From Anaerolineae bacterium (lineage in GTDB: Bacteria; Chloroflexota; Anaerolineae; Aggregatilineales; Phototrophicaceae), in contig JAJEBE010000057.1 of assembly GCA_022822545.1 (NCBI GenBank), positions 124,001 through 188,000 on the forward strand: a stretch of 64,000 nucleotides of DNA. Reading direction: 5' to 3'. The notes beneath the pieces are model-generated. The model did no database searches and was not told the origin of the DNA. It saw only the letters and a program-made list of their open reading frames with translations. Positions 52,586 through 61,671 of the stretch are shown piece after piece; the first letter of the stretch is position 1; each line of letters begins with the position of its first letter. A program made the translations under genes and the position numbers.

Positions 52586-52619
52586 GCGGGCGATCGCGCA
52601 GATTGCCCGCTTTTTGTTT
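52586..52619 (+). terminator. Rho-independent terminator
   Basis: GCGGGCGATC and GATTGCCCGC pair with one mismatch around a short loop, followed by TTTTTGTTT, 30 bases after the binding-protein stop. The arms resemble family 1 repeats, so a repeat copy may have become the terminator. Confidence 0.85.
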
Positions 52620-52734
52620 AAGCTGGTTATGCGCGTGTTGCGGGCGGCAGGTGAGGCTTGAAGGAGGAGCGCGAAATTGCGAGAATAATCCCAGGAAATC
52701 GAAAATGGACGACTAAGGAGATGGATGATACAGC

Positions 52735-53760
52735 ATGAGCCTATACGATATTGCCAAGCAGTTGGTTGCGCCGGGCAAAGGCATTATGGCGGCGGACCGC
52801 CCTTCGCCGGCATTCAGGGAATTGCTTGCCGCGGAAGGCATTCCGGACGATGAGCACAGCTACCGCAATTGGTCGGAAATGCTCTTCACGACGCCGAATT
52901 TGAACGAGTGCGTCAGCGGCATCATCATGACTGATGAGCAGGTCCGCATGGCTGACAGCCGCGGCGAAGGGCTGCTGCCCCAAGTCATCGAGCGCGGCAT
53001 GATCCCGGGCATATCACCGTTCAAGGGCATGGTGGTCCTGGCGGGCAGCGATGGCGAGACGGTCGGCAGCGGCTTGGATGGCTTGCGCGAGCGGCTGGCG
53101 GAGTATGCCGCTTTGGGCGTCGGTTTCAGCAAATGGCGCGCCGCCTTCCAAGTCGGGCCGGGAACGCCCAGCTATTACGCCATTGAAGCCAATGCTTACG
53201 TGATGGCGCAGGTGGCCGCGCTTTCGCAGGAAGCCGGCATTGTGCCCATCGTCGAGCCGGAAGTCATGCTATGGGGCGATCACACGATTGAGCGCTGTTT
53301 CGATATCACTGAGTGGGTGCTGAGCCGTACTTTCGAAGCGCTCTATGTGCATCGCGTCGATCTGGAAGGAACGTTGGTCAAAGCCAGCATGGTGCTATCG
53401 GGCAACGGATGCCCGCAGCAAGCTGACGTTGATACGGTCGCGGAACAGACGGTCAAGGTCTTCCGGCGGCAAATTCCCGCCGCCATTCCCGGGATCGTCT
53501 TTCTCTCCGGCGGGCAAAGCGACTATCATGCGACCGCTCATCTGAACGCGATGAACGCGAACTACGAAATGCCCTGGAGGCTGAGCTTCTCCTATGCCCG
53601 CGCCCTGCAGCGCGAGCCGATGGCTATCTGGCGAAACCGGGCGGAGAATGCGCCGGCCGCGCAAGCCGCGCTTTATCACCGCGCCAAGATGAATGGGCTG
53701 GCGTCGATGGGGCTTTGGGCGGAGGAGTTGGAGGCGGAAGCGGTCTTCTCATCCGCTTAG
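52735..53760 (+). CDS. Class I fructose-bisphosphate aldolase
   Basis: This Schiff-base aldolase cleaves fructose 1,6-bisphosphate to DHAP and glyceraldehyde 3-phosphate. The eukaryotic-type class I motifs are clear: AADRPSPAF near the start, GVGFSKWRAAF, VPIVEPEV and EGTLVKASM, whose lysine forms the Schiff base, then FLSGGQSDYHAT. Length is 341 residues. An AAGGAG site lies 14 bases before the ATG. In an inositol-type route an aldolase must cleave the IolC product; this gene lies 21 kb away, so a link is only a possibility. Confidence 0.92.
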   Translation: MSLYDIAKQLVAPGKGIMAADRPSPAFRELLAAEGIPDDEHSYRNWSEMLFTTPNLNECVSGIIMTDEQVRMADSRGEGLLPQVIERGMIPGISPFKGMVVLAGSDGETVGSGLDGLRERLAEYAALGVGFSKWRAAFQVGPGTPSYYAIEANAYVMAQVAALSQEAGIVPIVEPEVMLWGDHTIERCFDITEWVLSRTFEALYVHRVDLEGTLVKASMVLSGNGCPQQADVDTVAEQTVKVFRRQIPAAIPGIVFLSGGQSDYHATAHLNAMNANYEMPWRLSFSYARALQREPMAIWRNRAENAPAAQAALYHRAKMNGLASMGLWAEELEAEAVFSSA

Positions 53761-54022
53761 GCGGCGTACAAACTTCGCCGAATTGTTTATTCGCCTGTAG
53801 TCATTTCCGAATATTCGCGCGGCGCGGTCGGCGCAGCGAGATCACCTTTGCTGGCGCGTACGTCGGGAGCTTGAATGGTATGCTGCCATTGGCCAGCCCC
53901 GGCGCCAGGCGGACTGCCGATAAGGCGTATATCTCGCGCCTAAGGCAGAGTTTTGTCGGCTCATGAAATCGACCGCCTTGTAGACGGCCTCGCAGTGCTG
54001 CCGATGATAAAATGATGACTGT

Positions 54023-55702
54023 TTGGCGGTGGAAGCAATCGAAAGCCGAGAAATCTTGATCTCTGCCGAAGTACTTATCCGCGCCATTGTCTTGCTTCTT
54101 TATGTCCCCGTTGGGCTGTTTACAGTCCGCTATGTCTTGCAGCATTTGACAACGACAACTCGGCGTCTGGCCTATCTCATGCTGGCGGCTCAGGTGCTGA
54201 TAATCGCTATATCGCTGCAAATGCAGCCGTCGTCCAGCGTGGAAGCGTGGCTGTGGGATATTCAATGGAAATACAATATTCCCGGTACATTTTCCTCGAT
54301 GCAGCTTGCCTTGGTTGGCGGTGTTGCGCTGGCGACCGCTTGGCAGGCCCGGGGCTGCCCGTTGACATACCGCTTATATCATTTTGGGATCTGCGCGTTT
54401 TTCCTAATACTCGCGCGTGATGAATACTTCGATCTGCACGAAAACAACCCGATTTACGACAAGATCTATGTTGCCGTCGGCGCGGCGTACACTGTGGCGA
54501 CTGTCATTCTGGCCATACGTTCGCCTCGTCGCGCATGGAAATGGCAAGCCTGCCTGCTGACCGGTATGGCCATTTTCGTTGTTGGGGCCGAGGTGGTGGA
54601 TAGGTATCTCGAGGTCTGTGATCGCTTGGCTTTTGTTCAATTCGATGGCTGCCTGAACCTGCCCATACTAGAGGAATCCATGGAATTCTTGGGCGTGTGG
54701 CTCGTATTGCTTGCCATGCTTGGTCATTTCACTCTTGTTACGGCTACTAAAGCGACGCGTTTCGGGCGCGCTTTCTTTGCCATGCCCGCTATTTGGCTTG
54801 TTGTTCTTATCTTGTTGAATGGCATTCCCTCCGTTGCTCAGCAACTGGCGATTCAGCCAGCGGACATAGAATTCGACTCAGGCGACTACCTGCACGCCCA
54901 CCGCATCGAAAAAGCGGGGACTACCCTCCATGTTCATTTGTATTTGACACCCAGGTCCTGGGCTTACGACGGGCCGGGTTATTCCATACACTTGGTGGAC
55001 CAGGCCAGTGGCAAGTCAGTCGCGAGCCGCGAAACGTATGCGAATCGTCGACACGATTTTTTGCTTGGCCCCGGCTACAGTCCCGTATTCCGGGAGTGGA
55101 CGTCGATTGAAATTTCGTCCCAGGTCCCGCGAAACAGGGCGCTCTGGATTGTGTTGACGCTCTGGCGCGAACGTGATGGAGAGTATGTGCGCCACAAGAT
55201 TGAGGATGGCGGGCGCAAGCTTCTAGGCGACACTCAAGTTGTGCTGGAAGAGCTTGTTCTGCGGGCCGCTCCGGATTCTCGCGCGCCCTCGTCTTATGCG
55301 CAGTTTGAGCATGGATTCGCGCTGGCCGCGTTCGATATGCCAGAACGAGTTCAGCCCGGAGGCACTCTCGATATTACGTTTACCTGGCGTAGCGCGAGTA
55401 ATGGAATCGAGGACTTTGTGCAGTTCCTGCACCTAAGTCATCTGGAGAGTGGTTATTGGTGGGGATATGACCAGTTGCCGCTTGGAGCGCGATTGCCCAC
55501 TCGATTGTGGTACAGAGGCTTGTCAGATAGTGAGACGTGGAGGGTCCCGCTGCCGGCTGATTTGGCCGCCGGAAGATACACAGTTGTCACCGGACTTTAT
55601 CGATTATCCAGTCTAGCGCGTTTACAGGCAAGCGACGCCGATGGTTCGCGCTTGCCGGATAATCAAGTTAGTCTTGGCATATTGACTGTTGAGGGCAACT
55701 AA
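54023..55702 (+). CDS. Seven-TM membrane protein with C-terminal beta-sandwich domain
   Basis: Residues about 15-265 contain seven or so hydrophobic helices; the rest (about 275-559) is predicted to be extracytoplasmic and beta-rich. The last 120 residues (QPGGTLDITFTW, then FVQFLHLSH, then AGRYTVVTGLYRL and LGILTV) match the domain often seen at the end of large Chloroflexota membrane glycosyltransferase-like proteins. No glycosyltransferase active-site motif is visible here, so the function is unknown. The start is uncertain: TTG 54023 or GTG 54029, neither with a good ribosome site. Confidence 0.75.
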   Translation: MAVEAIESREILISAEVLIRAIVLLLYVPVGLFTVRYVLQHLTTTTRRLAYLMLAAQVLIIAISLQMQPSSSVEAWLWDIQWKYNIPGTFSSMQLALVGGVALATAWQARGCPLTYRLYHFGICAFFLILARDEYFDLHENNPIYDKIYVAVGAAYTVATVILAIRSPRRAWKWQACLLTGMAIFVVGAEVVDRYLEVCDRLAFVQFDGCLNLPILEESMEFLGVWLVLLAMLGHFTLVTATKATRFGRAFFAMPAIWLVVLILLNGIPSVAQQLAIQPADIEFDSGDYLHAHRIEKAGTTLHVHLYLTPRSWAYDGPGYSIHLVDQASGKSVASRETYANRRHDFLLGPGYSPVFREWTSIEISSQVPRNRALWIVLTLWRERDGEYVRHKIEDGGRKLLGDTQVVLEELVLRAAPDSRAPSSYAQFEHGFALAAFDMPERVQPGGTLDITFTWRSASNGIEDFVQFLHLSHLESGYWWGYDQLPLGARLPTRLWYRGLSDSETWRVPLPADLAAGRYTVVTGLYRLSSLARLQASDADGSRLPDNQVSLGILTVEGN

Positions 55703-55843
55703 GTCGAGCAGAATCTCGGCGGAAGAAACTGGCCATTTGCGGTCTTTGCGGGCTGGGCGCCAGAGAAAGGCCGCAGACAGAGCGCGGTTCCGGTCGCTCG
55801 CGCGCCAAGCTGAACGGGCTGGCGTCATTGGGCTTATTGAAGG

Positions 55844-56500
55844 CTATATCTCGTCTTGTGAGAGGCGCGCCAACAAGTCGGCAAATAAGCGCCGCCATTC
55901 CGGCGAAAGCGCCTCCACTCGCAGAGCGCGTTCCGCTATTGATCGCTCGAATTTGCCCAGGTAGAGCGCCGCGTTGACCTCCGCCACCGTCAAACCAACT
56001 GCGTCCTTTTCCAGTTGCGCTATCGGGTCGCCCGCTTCGACTATGCCTTCTTCAAGCACGCGCGCGTAGAAGCCGGGACGGTTCGCCCGCAAGAAGGTCT
56101 TCTCAAAGCCGGGGACGCCCAGCTTGTCCGCCAGCTTGTAACAGGGGACGCGGGGCTGCGAAACTTGGATGACGGCGCCGCCGATACGAAATACATCGCC
56201 GATGCAGACGACCGACTCCAATAAGTCCAGCAGCGTCAGGTTCTCGCCAAATGCGCCGTAATGAAAATCGGCCCGTTCCAATTGAGATGCCCAGTATCCG
56301 TAGTGCTCGTGCGGATAGCAGTAGACTGCGCGGTTCGGGCCGCCATGCGCCTTCAAGTCGGCTTGTCCATCGCCGTCCAGGCCAAGGCGGCTCAGCATGA
56401 CGCGGCCCATGCGATGGGTTTTGTAGATACCCGTTCGGTAGCTCCTGCCGTCGATGTTTACCAATTTTGGCTGCGCTACGTTGATCGACAGCAACCTCAC
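55844..56500 (-). CDS. MOSC-domain protein (YiiM-like)
   Basis: The MOSC beta-barrel binds the molybdenum cofactor and can transfer sulfur or reduce N-hydroxylated bases (YiiM). LDGDGQADLKAHGGPNRAVYCYPHEHY, GAFGENLT and QPRVPCYKL, with the cysteine expected to bind molybdenum, are intact. The 218-residue length fits YiiM. Its start overlaps the stop of the upstream small membrane gene as ATGA, so both are one operon. This joins two other molybdenum-cofactor users in the window. Confidence 0.9.
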   Translation of the reverse strand: MRLLSINVAQPKLVNIDGRSYRTGIYKTHRMGRVMLSRLGLDGDGQADLKAHGGPNRAVYCYPHEHYGYWASQLERADFHYGAFGENLTLLDLLESVVCIGDVFRIGGAVIQVSQPRVPCYKLADKLGVPGFEKTFLRANRPGFYARVLEEGIVEAGDPIAQLEKDAVGLTVAEVNAALYLGKFERSIAERALRVEALSPEWRRLFADLLARLSQDEI

Positions 56501-56913
56501 GTCTCGTCATCTCCCTGCAGGCGTCGCTGACGGGATTTCAATTGATCGAGGATTTCTTCCGCCGGCGTGGCGCTCTCCAGGAACTCGCTGCGCGCTCGCT
56601 CGACCACGCTGAGGCGCTGCTGCGCTTCCGCCTCGTCTGCGTCCATATCGGCGCTCGCGTCCCGGTAGGCGCCGTCGCGGAGGGTTGCGTCAGCCGAGGC
56701 GCTTTCGGCGATTTCGTCTTCCATCGCTTCCGACTCGTTCCGCCCTTCAAGCACGATCTTGTAAAAGGCGAAGGCGCCGCCGATGACGATGGCGAGCGGC
56801 ACAATCATCTGAAACACCGTGGAAACCAGACTCAGCAAACCCAGCGCCAGGATGACCAGCAAAACCGCGATTGCCAATTGCCGAATGCGTTTGTCGTTTA
56901 GCATCTCTCCCAT
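56497..56913 (-). CDS. Small membrane protein with acidic cytoplasmic tail
   Basis: This 138-residue protein has two adjacent hydrophobic helices (about 13-50), then a charged, acidic, coiled-coil-like tail ending in LKSRQRRLQ. I do not recognise the family. The ATG at 56913 lies 6 bases after an extended -10 box, which suggests a leaderless transcript; the frame stays open upstream, but that part is not protein-like. It overlaps the MOSC gene by 4 bases. Confidence 0.65.
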   Translation of the reverse strand: MGEMLNDKRIRQLAIAVLLVILALGLLSLVSTVFQMIVPLAIVIGGAFAFYKIVLEGRNESEAMEDEIAESASADATLRDGAYRDASADMDADEAEAQQRLSVVERARSEFLESATPAEEILDQLKSRQRRLQGDDET

Positions 56914-56919
56914 GAACCA

Positions 56920-56928
56920 ATTATAGCA
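56920..56928 (-). promoter_or_regulatory. Extended -10 of a probable leaderless transcript
   Basis: On the minus strand TGCTATAAT (56928-56920) ends 6 bases before the ATG at 56913, so transcription would start at or next to the start codon. The best -35 (TTCAGG, 16-base spacer) is weak. Confidence 0.55.
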
Positions 56929-57103
56929 GACAGGCGCGCATCCTGAATGGTTGCCCAAGGAGGCAGGCCACATTATTCCAATCTCCTGAGCACTTTGTTT
57001 CTGCGTTGTCCTGGAATGCTTGCCAAGCATACTGCGAATGAGGATAATCTAACCCGCTGCGACAAAAAGACCGCCCTCATTCGGGGGCAGGAGGCACAAC
57101 GAT

Positions 57104-59539
57104 ATGGAGTTTCATCCGGAGATTCGCGACTTCGACGCCACGGCGACCGCCCTGGCCTTTCCCCTCGGCGGCATCGGCACTGGCAATGTATCGCTGGGCG
57201 CGCGCGGCGAATTGCGCGATTGGGAGATCTTCAACCTCCCGGCCAAAGGCCCGCCCCTGCCTCTGACCTTCTTCGCCATCCGCTGCCGACAAGCTGGGGG
57301 CGAAGCGGTGGCGCGGGTGATTGAAGGCCCCATGCAGCCGCCGCACACGCTCTCGCACGGCTACCACCCGCTGATGAACGTAGCGGGCTTGCCGCGCTTC
57401 AAAGGCGCTACTTTCCGCGGCCAGTATCCCTTCGCCGCCATCGATTTTGAAGACGACAGCTTGCCGGTCGCCGTGCAGCTTGAAGCTTATACGCCGCTGC
57501 TGCCGCTGAATCCGGAAGACTCCGGCATTCCCTGCGCTATCCTGACTTACACCGTCGCCAATCGCACAAACGCCGCCGTCGATCTGACCCTGCTCGGCTC
57601 GCTGACCAACCCGGTCGGCAATTTGCAGCGCGACAAATTCGGCAACCGCTCCTGGGTCGAGTTCGGGACTCAGGTCAACTCCTTCCGCGACGGCGATGAT
57701 CTGCGCGGGCTGCTGTTGACCAATGACGGGCTCGAAAGCGACAGCACCCATTTTGGCAGCCTCAGCCTGGTCACCGATCACGACAATGTCACTTACAAAC
57801 GCAGTTGGCTGCTCGGTCAATGGTGGGATTACCTGCACGATTTCTGGGATGATCTTATTGATGACGGGCTGCTGAACGACCCCGCCGATGATGCGCCCGG
57901 CGACCGCATGGCGACCGGAACGCTGGGCTTGGTGGATCGGCTGGCGCCGGGTGAAAGCAAGTCCTTCCGTTTCATCCTGAGCTGGCATTTCCCCAACCGG
58001 CCGGCGACCTGGGACCTGCGCCAGGTGCACATGCTCGGCGTCGCTGAGGAATCTGTCGGCATCATTCGCAATCAATATGCCACGCGCTTCGGAGACGCCT
58101 GGGATGTCGCCGCTTATATCAAGCGTAATCTGGAGCGGCTGGAGGGCGAAACCCGCCGCTTCCACGACGCTTTTTTCAGCAGCAGCTTGCCCGGCGTGGT
58201 CCTCGACGCCGTCTCGGCCAATATCGTGCCCCTGCGCAGCACGACTTGCTTCTGGCTGGAAGACGGACGCTTCTATGGCTGGGAGGGCTGCTTTGACGAT
58301 GTCGGCTGCTGCCCCGGCAGTTGCACTCATGTCTGGAGCTACGCCTATACCCTCGCTTGCCTCTTCCCATCGCTCGAGCGCGAGATGCGGCGTATCGAAT
58401 TCAACGTGGAGACGGACGACGACGGCTTCATGAAGTTTCGCACTTTCGGCACCTTCCACGACGACTTCGTCTGGGGCGGCCGGGTGGACGCGGCGGTCGA
58501 TGGGCAGATGGGCTCGATCCTGCGCGCCTACCGCGAATGGCAACTCAGCGGCGATGATGACTTCCTGGCCGAGATCTGGGCGGGCATCAAGCGGGCCATC
58601 GGTTTCGCCAGCGCCTACTGGGATAGCGACAAGGACCAGATCCTGGACGGCGTACAGCACAACACCTATGACATCGAGTTTCACGGGCCGAATCCGCTCT
58701 GCGGCATCTATTATCTGGCGGCTTTGCGCGCGACCGAAGAGATGGCGCTGATCATGGGCGAGCCGGAGCTCAGCGGGCGCTGCCGCCAGGCCTTCGAGAT
58801 CGGCAGCGCCAATCTGGACGCCATGCTCTGGAATGGCGAATACTACATCCAAAAGCTTGAAGAGTTGAACGCCCACAAATATCAGCACGGCATCGGCTGC
58901 CTTTCCGACCAATTGTTGGGCGAATTGCACGCGCGGATTCTGGGCTTGGGCAACCTGCTGCCGGAAGACCATGTGCGAAAAGCGCTGAAAGCCATTTACG
59001 ACCACAACTTCCGCGCTGACCTCAGCGAACACGTGAATTGCCAGCGAGTATACGCGCTGAACGACGAAGCCGGTCTGCTGCTCTGCACCTGGCCCCGGGG
59101 CGGCCGGCCCGATCTGCCTTTTCCCTATGCCGACGAGGTCTGGACCGGCATCGAATATCAGGTCGCGGCCCACCTCATCTACGAGGGCTGGCTGGATGAA
59201 GGCTTAAAAATCGTGGAAGCGGTGCGGGCGCGGCATGATGGCCTGCGGCGCAATCCCTGGAACGAGGTCGAATGCGGCAGTCATTACGCCCGCAGCATGT
59301 CAAGCTGGGCGCTCCTGCTCGCGCTCAGCGACGCGCAAGTCGACCCGGCGAACGGGAACATCGCCTTTTCGCCCGTCCCCGCCCTCGGCTCGAAAGACAA
59401 ACCCTTCCGCGCCTTCTGGTCCAACGGGCGCGCCTGGGGCGTTTACCGCCGGGTTTGGGATACGGCGACGGAAACCTGGCAGGAGGAGATCGAAGCGCTC
59501 GGCGGCGAGACCAGCCAGGCGCTCGGCCTAAGAGAATAG
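57104..59539 (+). CDS. GH116-family beta-glycosidase (non-lysosomal glucosylceramidase-like)
   Basis: This 811-residue cytoplasmic glycosidase has the N-terminal beta-sandwich (LGGIGTGNVSLG near residue 22) and the C-terminal alpha/alpha barrel of the family. The acid/base aspartate of GBA2-type enzymes probably corresponds to D523 in HNTYDIEFHGPN, and the nucleophile possibly to E394 in YGWEGCFDD; both are inferred from motif resemblance. A cysteine-rich GCCPGSCTHVW segment follows. GGCAGGAGG precedes the ATG. No signal peptide is present. It probably releases glucose or another sugar from glycosides. Confidence 0.85.
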   Translation: MEFHPEIRDFDATATALAFPLGGIGTGNVSLGARGELRDWEIFNLPAKGPPLPLTFFAIRCRQAGGEAVARVIEGPMQPPHTLSHGYHPLMNVAGLPRFKGATFRGQYPFAAIDFEDDSLPVAVQLEAYTPLLPLNPEDSGIPCAILTYTVANRTNAAVDLTLLGSLTNPVGNLQRDKFGNRSWVEFGTQVNSFRDGDDLRGLLLTNDGLESDSTHFGSLSLVTDHDNVTYKRSWLLGQWWDYLHDFWDDLIDDGLLNDPADDAPGDRMATGTLGLVDRLAPGESKSFRFILSWHFPNRPATWDLRQVHMLGVAEESVGIIRNQYATRFGDAWDVAAYIKRNLERLEGETRRFHDAFFSSSLPGVVLDAVSANIVPLRSTTCFWLEDGRFYGWEGCFDDVGCCPGSCTHVWSYAYTLACLFPSLEREMRRIEFNVETDDDGFMKFRTFGTFHDDFVWGGRVDAAVDGQMGSILRAYREWQLSGDDDFLAEIWAGIKRAIGFASAYWDSDKDQILDGVQHNTYDIEFHGPNPLCGIYYLAALRATEEMALIMGEPELSGRCRQAFEIGSANLDAMLWNGEYYIQKLEELNAHKYQHGIGCLSDQLLGELHARILGLGNLLPEDHVRKALKAIYDHNFRADLSEHVNCQRVYALNDEAGLLLCTWPRGGRPDLPFPYADEVWTGIEYQVAAHLIYEGWLDEGLKIVEAVRARHDGLRRNPWNEVECGSHYARSMSSWALLLALSDAQVDPANGNIAFSPVPALGSKDKPFRAFWSNGRAWGVYRRVWDTATETWQEEIEALGGETSQALGLRE

Positions 59540-59548
59540 GTAATAGAG

Positions 59549-60205
59549 ATGGCGCTAAAGATTTACAAGCACGGACGGCGCGATCAGATGAAAGTGGCGC
59601 TGACATTCGATGACGGACCCAATCCGCCGCGTACAGACCAGATCATGGAGGTCCTGGAAAGCCGCGCGGCGCGCGGGACCTTCTTCGTCATAGGCAAGTG
59701 GGTGGAGCGCTTTCCGCAAGCCTTCAAGCGGATCCCTGATCGCTGGCATTTGGCGGGCAATCACAGCTACTCGCATCAAGCGCATATCGGCGATTATGAC
59801 CGCGCGGAAGCGGTCATCACAAATCTCACCGGGCGCCCCAGCGAATATCTGCGCGCGCCCTACGGCAACTTGTTCACTTGCTTGTATTCGCCGTTGGCGC
59901 TATCGCCGGAGATCAAGATCGTCTCTGCCGATGTCAATCCCTCCGATTTCGACAAGACGGATCCACGCGAGATTGTCGAAGCGACGCTGAATCACCCAGC
60001 GCTGGCGGCTGGCTCGATCATCAATCTGCATGATGGCAGCGAGACCGATGACGACGGCTTGCGCCTCTCGCGCGCCCGCCCGACGCTGGAAGCGCTGCCG
60101 TTGATCATTGATGGCTTGAAAGCGCGCGGCTTTGAACTCGTTCGCCTGGACGAGATGGAGTTGGTGGAGCCGGTCGAATGGGAGCCCGAAGGCGATGACA
60201 GCTAG
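59549..60205 (+). CDS. Polysaccharide deacetylase (NodB domain)
   Basis: The NodB motifs are complete: TFDDG with the catalytic and metal aspartates, HSYSH with the metal histidines, RAPYG, and the late NLHDG histidine motif. This family removes N- or O-acetyl groups from glycans. No signal peptide is visible in the 218 residues, so the target may be cytoplasmic or a lipid-linked intermediate. It starts 9 bases after the GH116 gene, and its stop codon overlaps that of the convergent GT2 gene in a shared CTAG. Confidence 0.9.
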   Translation: MALKIYKHGRRDQMKVALTFDDGPNPPRTDQIMEVLESRAARGTFFVIGKWVERFPQAFKRIPDRWHLAGNHSYSHQAHIGDYDRAEAVITNLTGRPSEYLRAPYGNLFTCLYSPLALSPEIKIVSADVNPSDFDKTDPREIVEATLNHPALAAGSIINLHDGSETDDDGLRLSRARPTLEALPLIIDGLKARGFELVRLDEMELVEPVEWEPEGDDS

Positions 60206-61671
60206 CGGCGCAGCAAATTGAGCGTCGCGCGGTCGGCGCTGAAACGGGCGCGCCACAGCAGCCAGGCCTCGCGCAGGCTCAAGCCGATGACCGCCGCGAA
60301 CGAGAGCGCGTAGATGAAGAGGTAGACGCAAAGCTCCGGCTGCCGCTCCCAGGCGAGCGCCGTCGCCCAAAGCGCATACAGCAGCAGCGCGAACTCGAAG
60401 AGGATCGAGATATCCGCCGTGAGGGCGTAACCGCTGCGCCTCCAGTCGCGCTTGAATTTAGGCGTGCGCCGGAAGCCGCGTTTGACGCCCAGCAGCGCCG
60501 TCAAAACCGCCAGACTGTTGCTCAGCGACATGCCCGTGCCGATGAAAAGCAGGGCGGGGAAAGCGGTCAATCTGGACAGCGCTCCGCGGTTGCGATGCAA
60601 GCGCATCTGACTGGCGATGTACATCAGGGGCGGCGCCAAGCCCAAAAGACCCAGGGGCGCCAGCGGCAAATCGGCCAGCGCGCCAGCCCCCAGCAGCGGC
60701 GGCGTCAGCAGCAGCATCAGCAGCATTAGCGGCTGCGGCAAGTACTGGCAGAGATGCTGGATCGCCATGATCTTCTGCGCCGGGCTGAGGCGGGCAGCGA
60801 TGAGCCGCGGCGCCAGCTTGAGCAAGCACTGTGTATTGCCGGTTGCCCAGCGCGCCTGCTGCAATTTGTAAGCGGCCAGTTGCGGCGGTATCTCGCCCGG
60901 CGCTTCCACCTCCGGCAAAAACACCGAGCGCCAGCCCGCCATCTGCGCGCGATAGCTCAGGTCCAGGTCTTCCGTCAGCGTATCGGCCGACCAGCCGCCG
61001 GCCGCTTCAATGCAACTGCGCCGCCAGACACCGCCCGTGCCATTAAAGGGAATGAGCCAGCCGCTGCGGTTCCGCGCTGTCTGCTCGATGACGAAATGCG
61101 TATCGATCGACAGTTCTTGGGCCCGCGTCAGGCTGTTTTCATCCGCATTGAGGTGGCCCCAGCGGCTTTGCACGATGCCGATATCGGGCTGCGCCATGAG
61201 ATGCGGCAAGGTGCGCCGCAGGAAGTCCGGCGCCGGCACGAAGTCGGCGTCAAAGATGGCGATGACCTCGCTGTCGCATTGTCCGACGCCGGCCGCCAGC
61301 GCGCCCGCTTTGAAGCCGAGCCGCTCCTTCCGGCGGAGATGCTGCACGCGAACGCCGGCTTCTTCCAGTTGCGCCAGCTTGCGCGCAACCAGTTGCGCCG
61401 TCGAATCGGTCGAATCATCGAGGACCTGAATCAGCAATTTGTCGCGCGGATAGTCCAGCGCGGCCGCGGCCTCGATCAGACGGCCGGCGACATGCGCCTC
61501 GTTGTATAACGGAAGCTGAACCGCGACCGTCGGCAATTCGGCCAGGGGCGGGGCGTAAGGCCTTGCCCGGCGCGTCCGCCAATATCGCCAGAGCAGGATT
61601 GCTTGTCCCGCTGTATACAGGCCGAGTGACAGGGCGCAGAGGGCATAGAGCATAAGCAATAGCGTCGTCAT
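60202..61671 (-). CDS. Membrane glycosyltransferase family 2 (cellulose/mannan synthase-like)
   Basis: This inner-membrane processive-type GT2 has the D, DxD, TED and Q(x)xRW motifs: DDSTDST, FDADFVP, LTEDLDLS and QQARW. One helix precedes and four or five follow the catalytic domain. It resembles CslA-type mannan or glucan synthases without a PilZ domain. The ATG at 61671 gives 489 residues and starts the first helix; an upstream in-frame start would add 12. Convergence with a deacetylase suggests shared exopolysaccharide work, though they are on opposite strands. Confidence 0.88.
   Translation of the reverse strand: MTTLLLMLYALCALSLGLYTAGQAILLWRYWRTRRARPYAPPLAELPTVAVQLPLYNEAHVAGRLIEAAAALDYPRDKLLIQVLDDSTDSTAQLVARKLAQLEEAGVRVQHLRRKERLGFKAGALAAGVGQCDSEVIAIFDADFVPAPDFLRRTLPHLMAQPDIGIVQSRWGHLNADENSLTRAQELSIDTHFVIEQTARNRSGWLIPFNGTGGVWRRSCIEAAGGWSADTLTEDLDLSYRAQMAGWRSVFLPEVEAPGEIPPQLAAYKLQQARWATGNTQCLLKLAPRLIAARLSPAQKIMAIQHLCQYLPQPLMLLMLLLTPPLLGAGALADLPLAPLGLLGLAPPLMYIASQMRLHRNRGALSRLTAFPALLFIGTGMSLSNSLAVLTALLGVKRGFRRTPKFKRDWRRSGYALTADISILFEFALLLYALWATALAWERQPELCVYLFIYALSFAAVIGLSLREAWLLWRARFSADRATLNLLRR

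Noticed and set aside
57077-59173. Long minus-strand open frame opposite the GH116 gene
   Set aside because: No motifs, no ribosome site; it mirrors the codon structure of the glycosidase.
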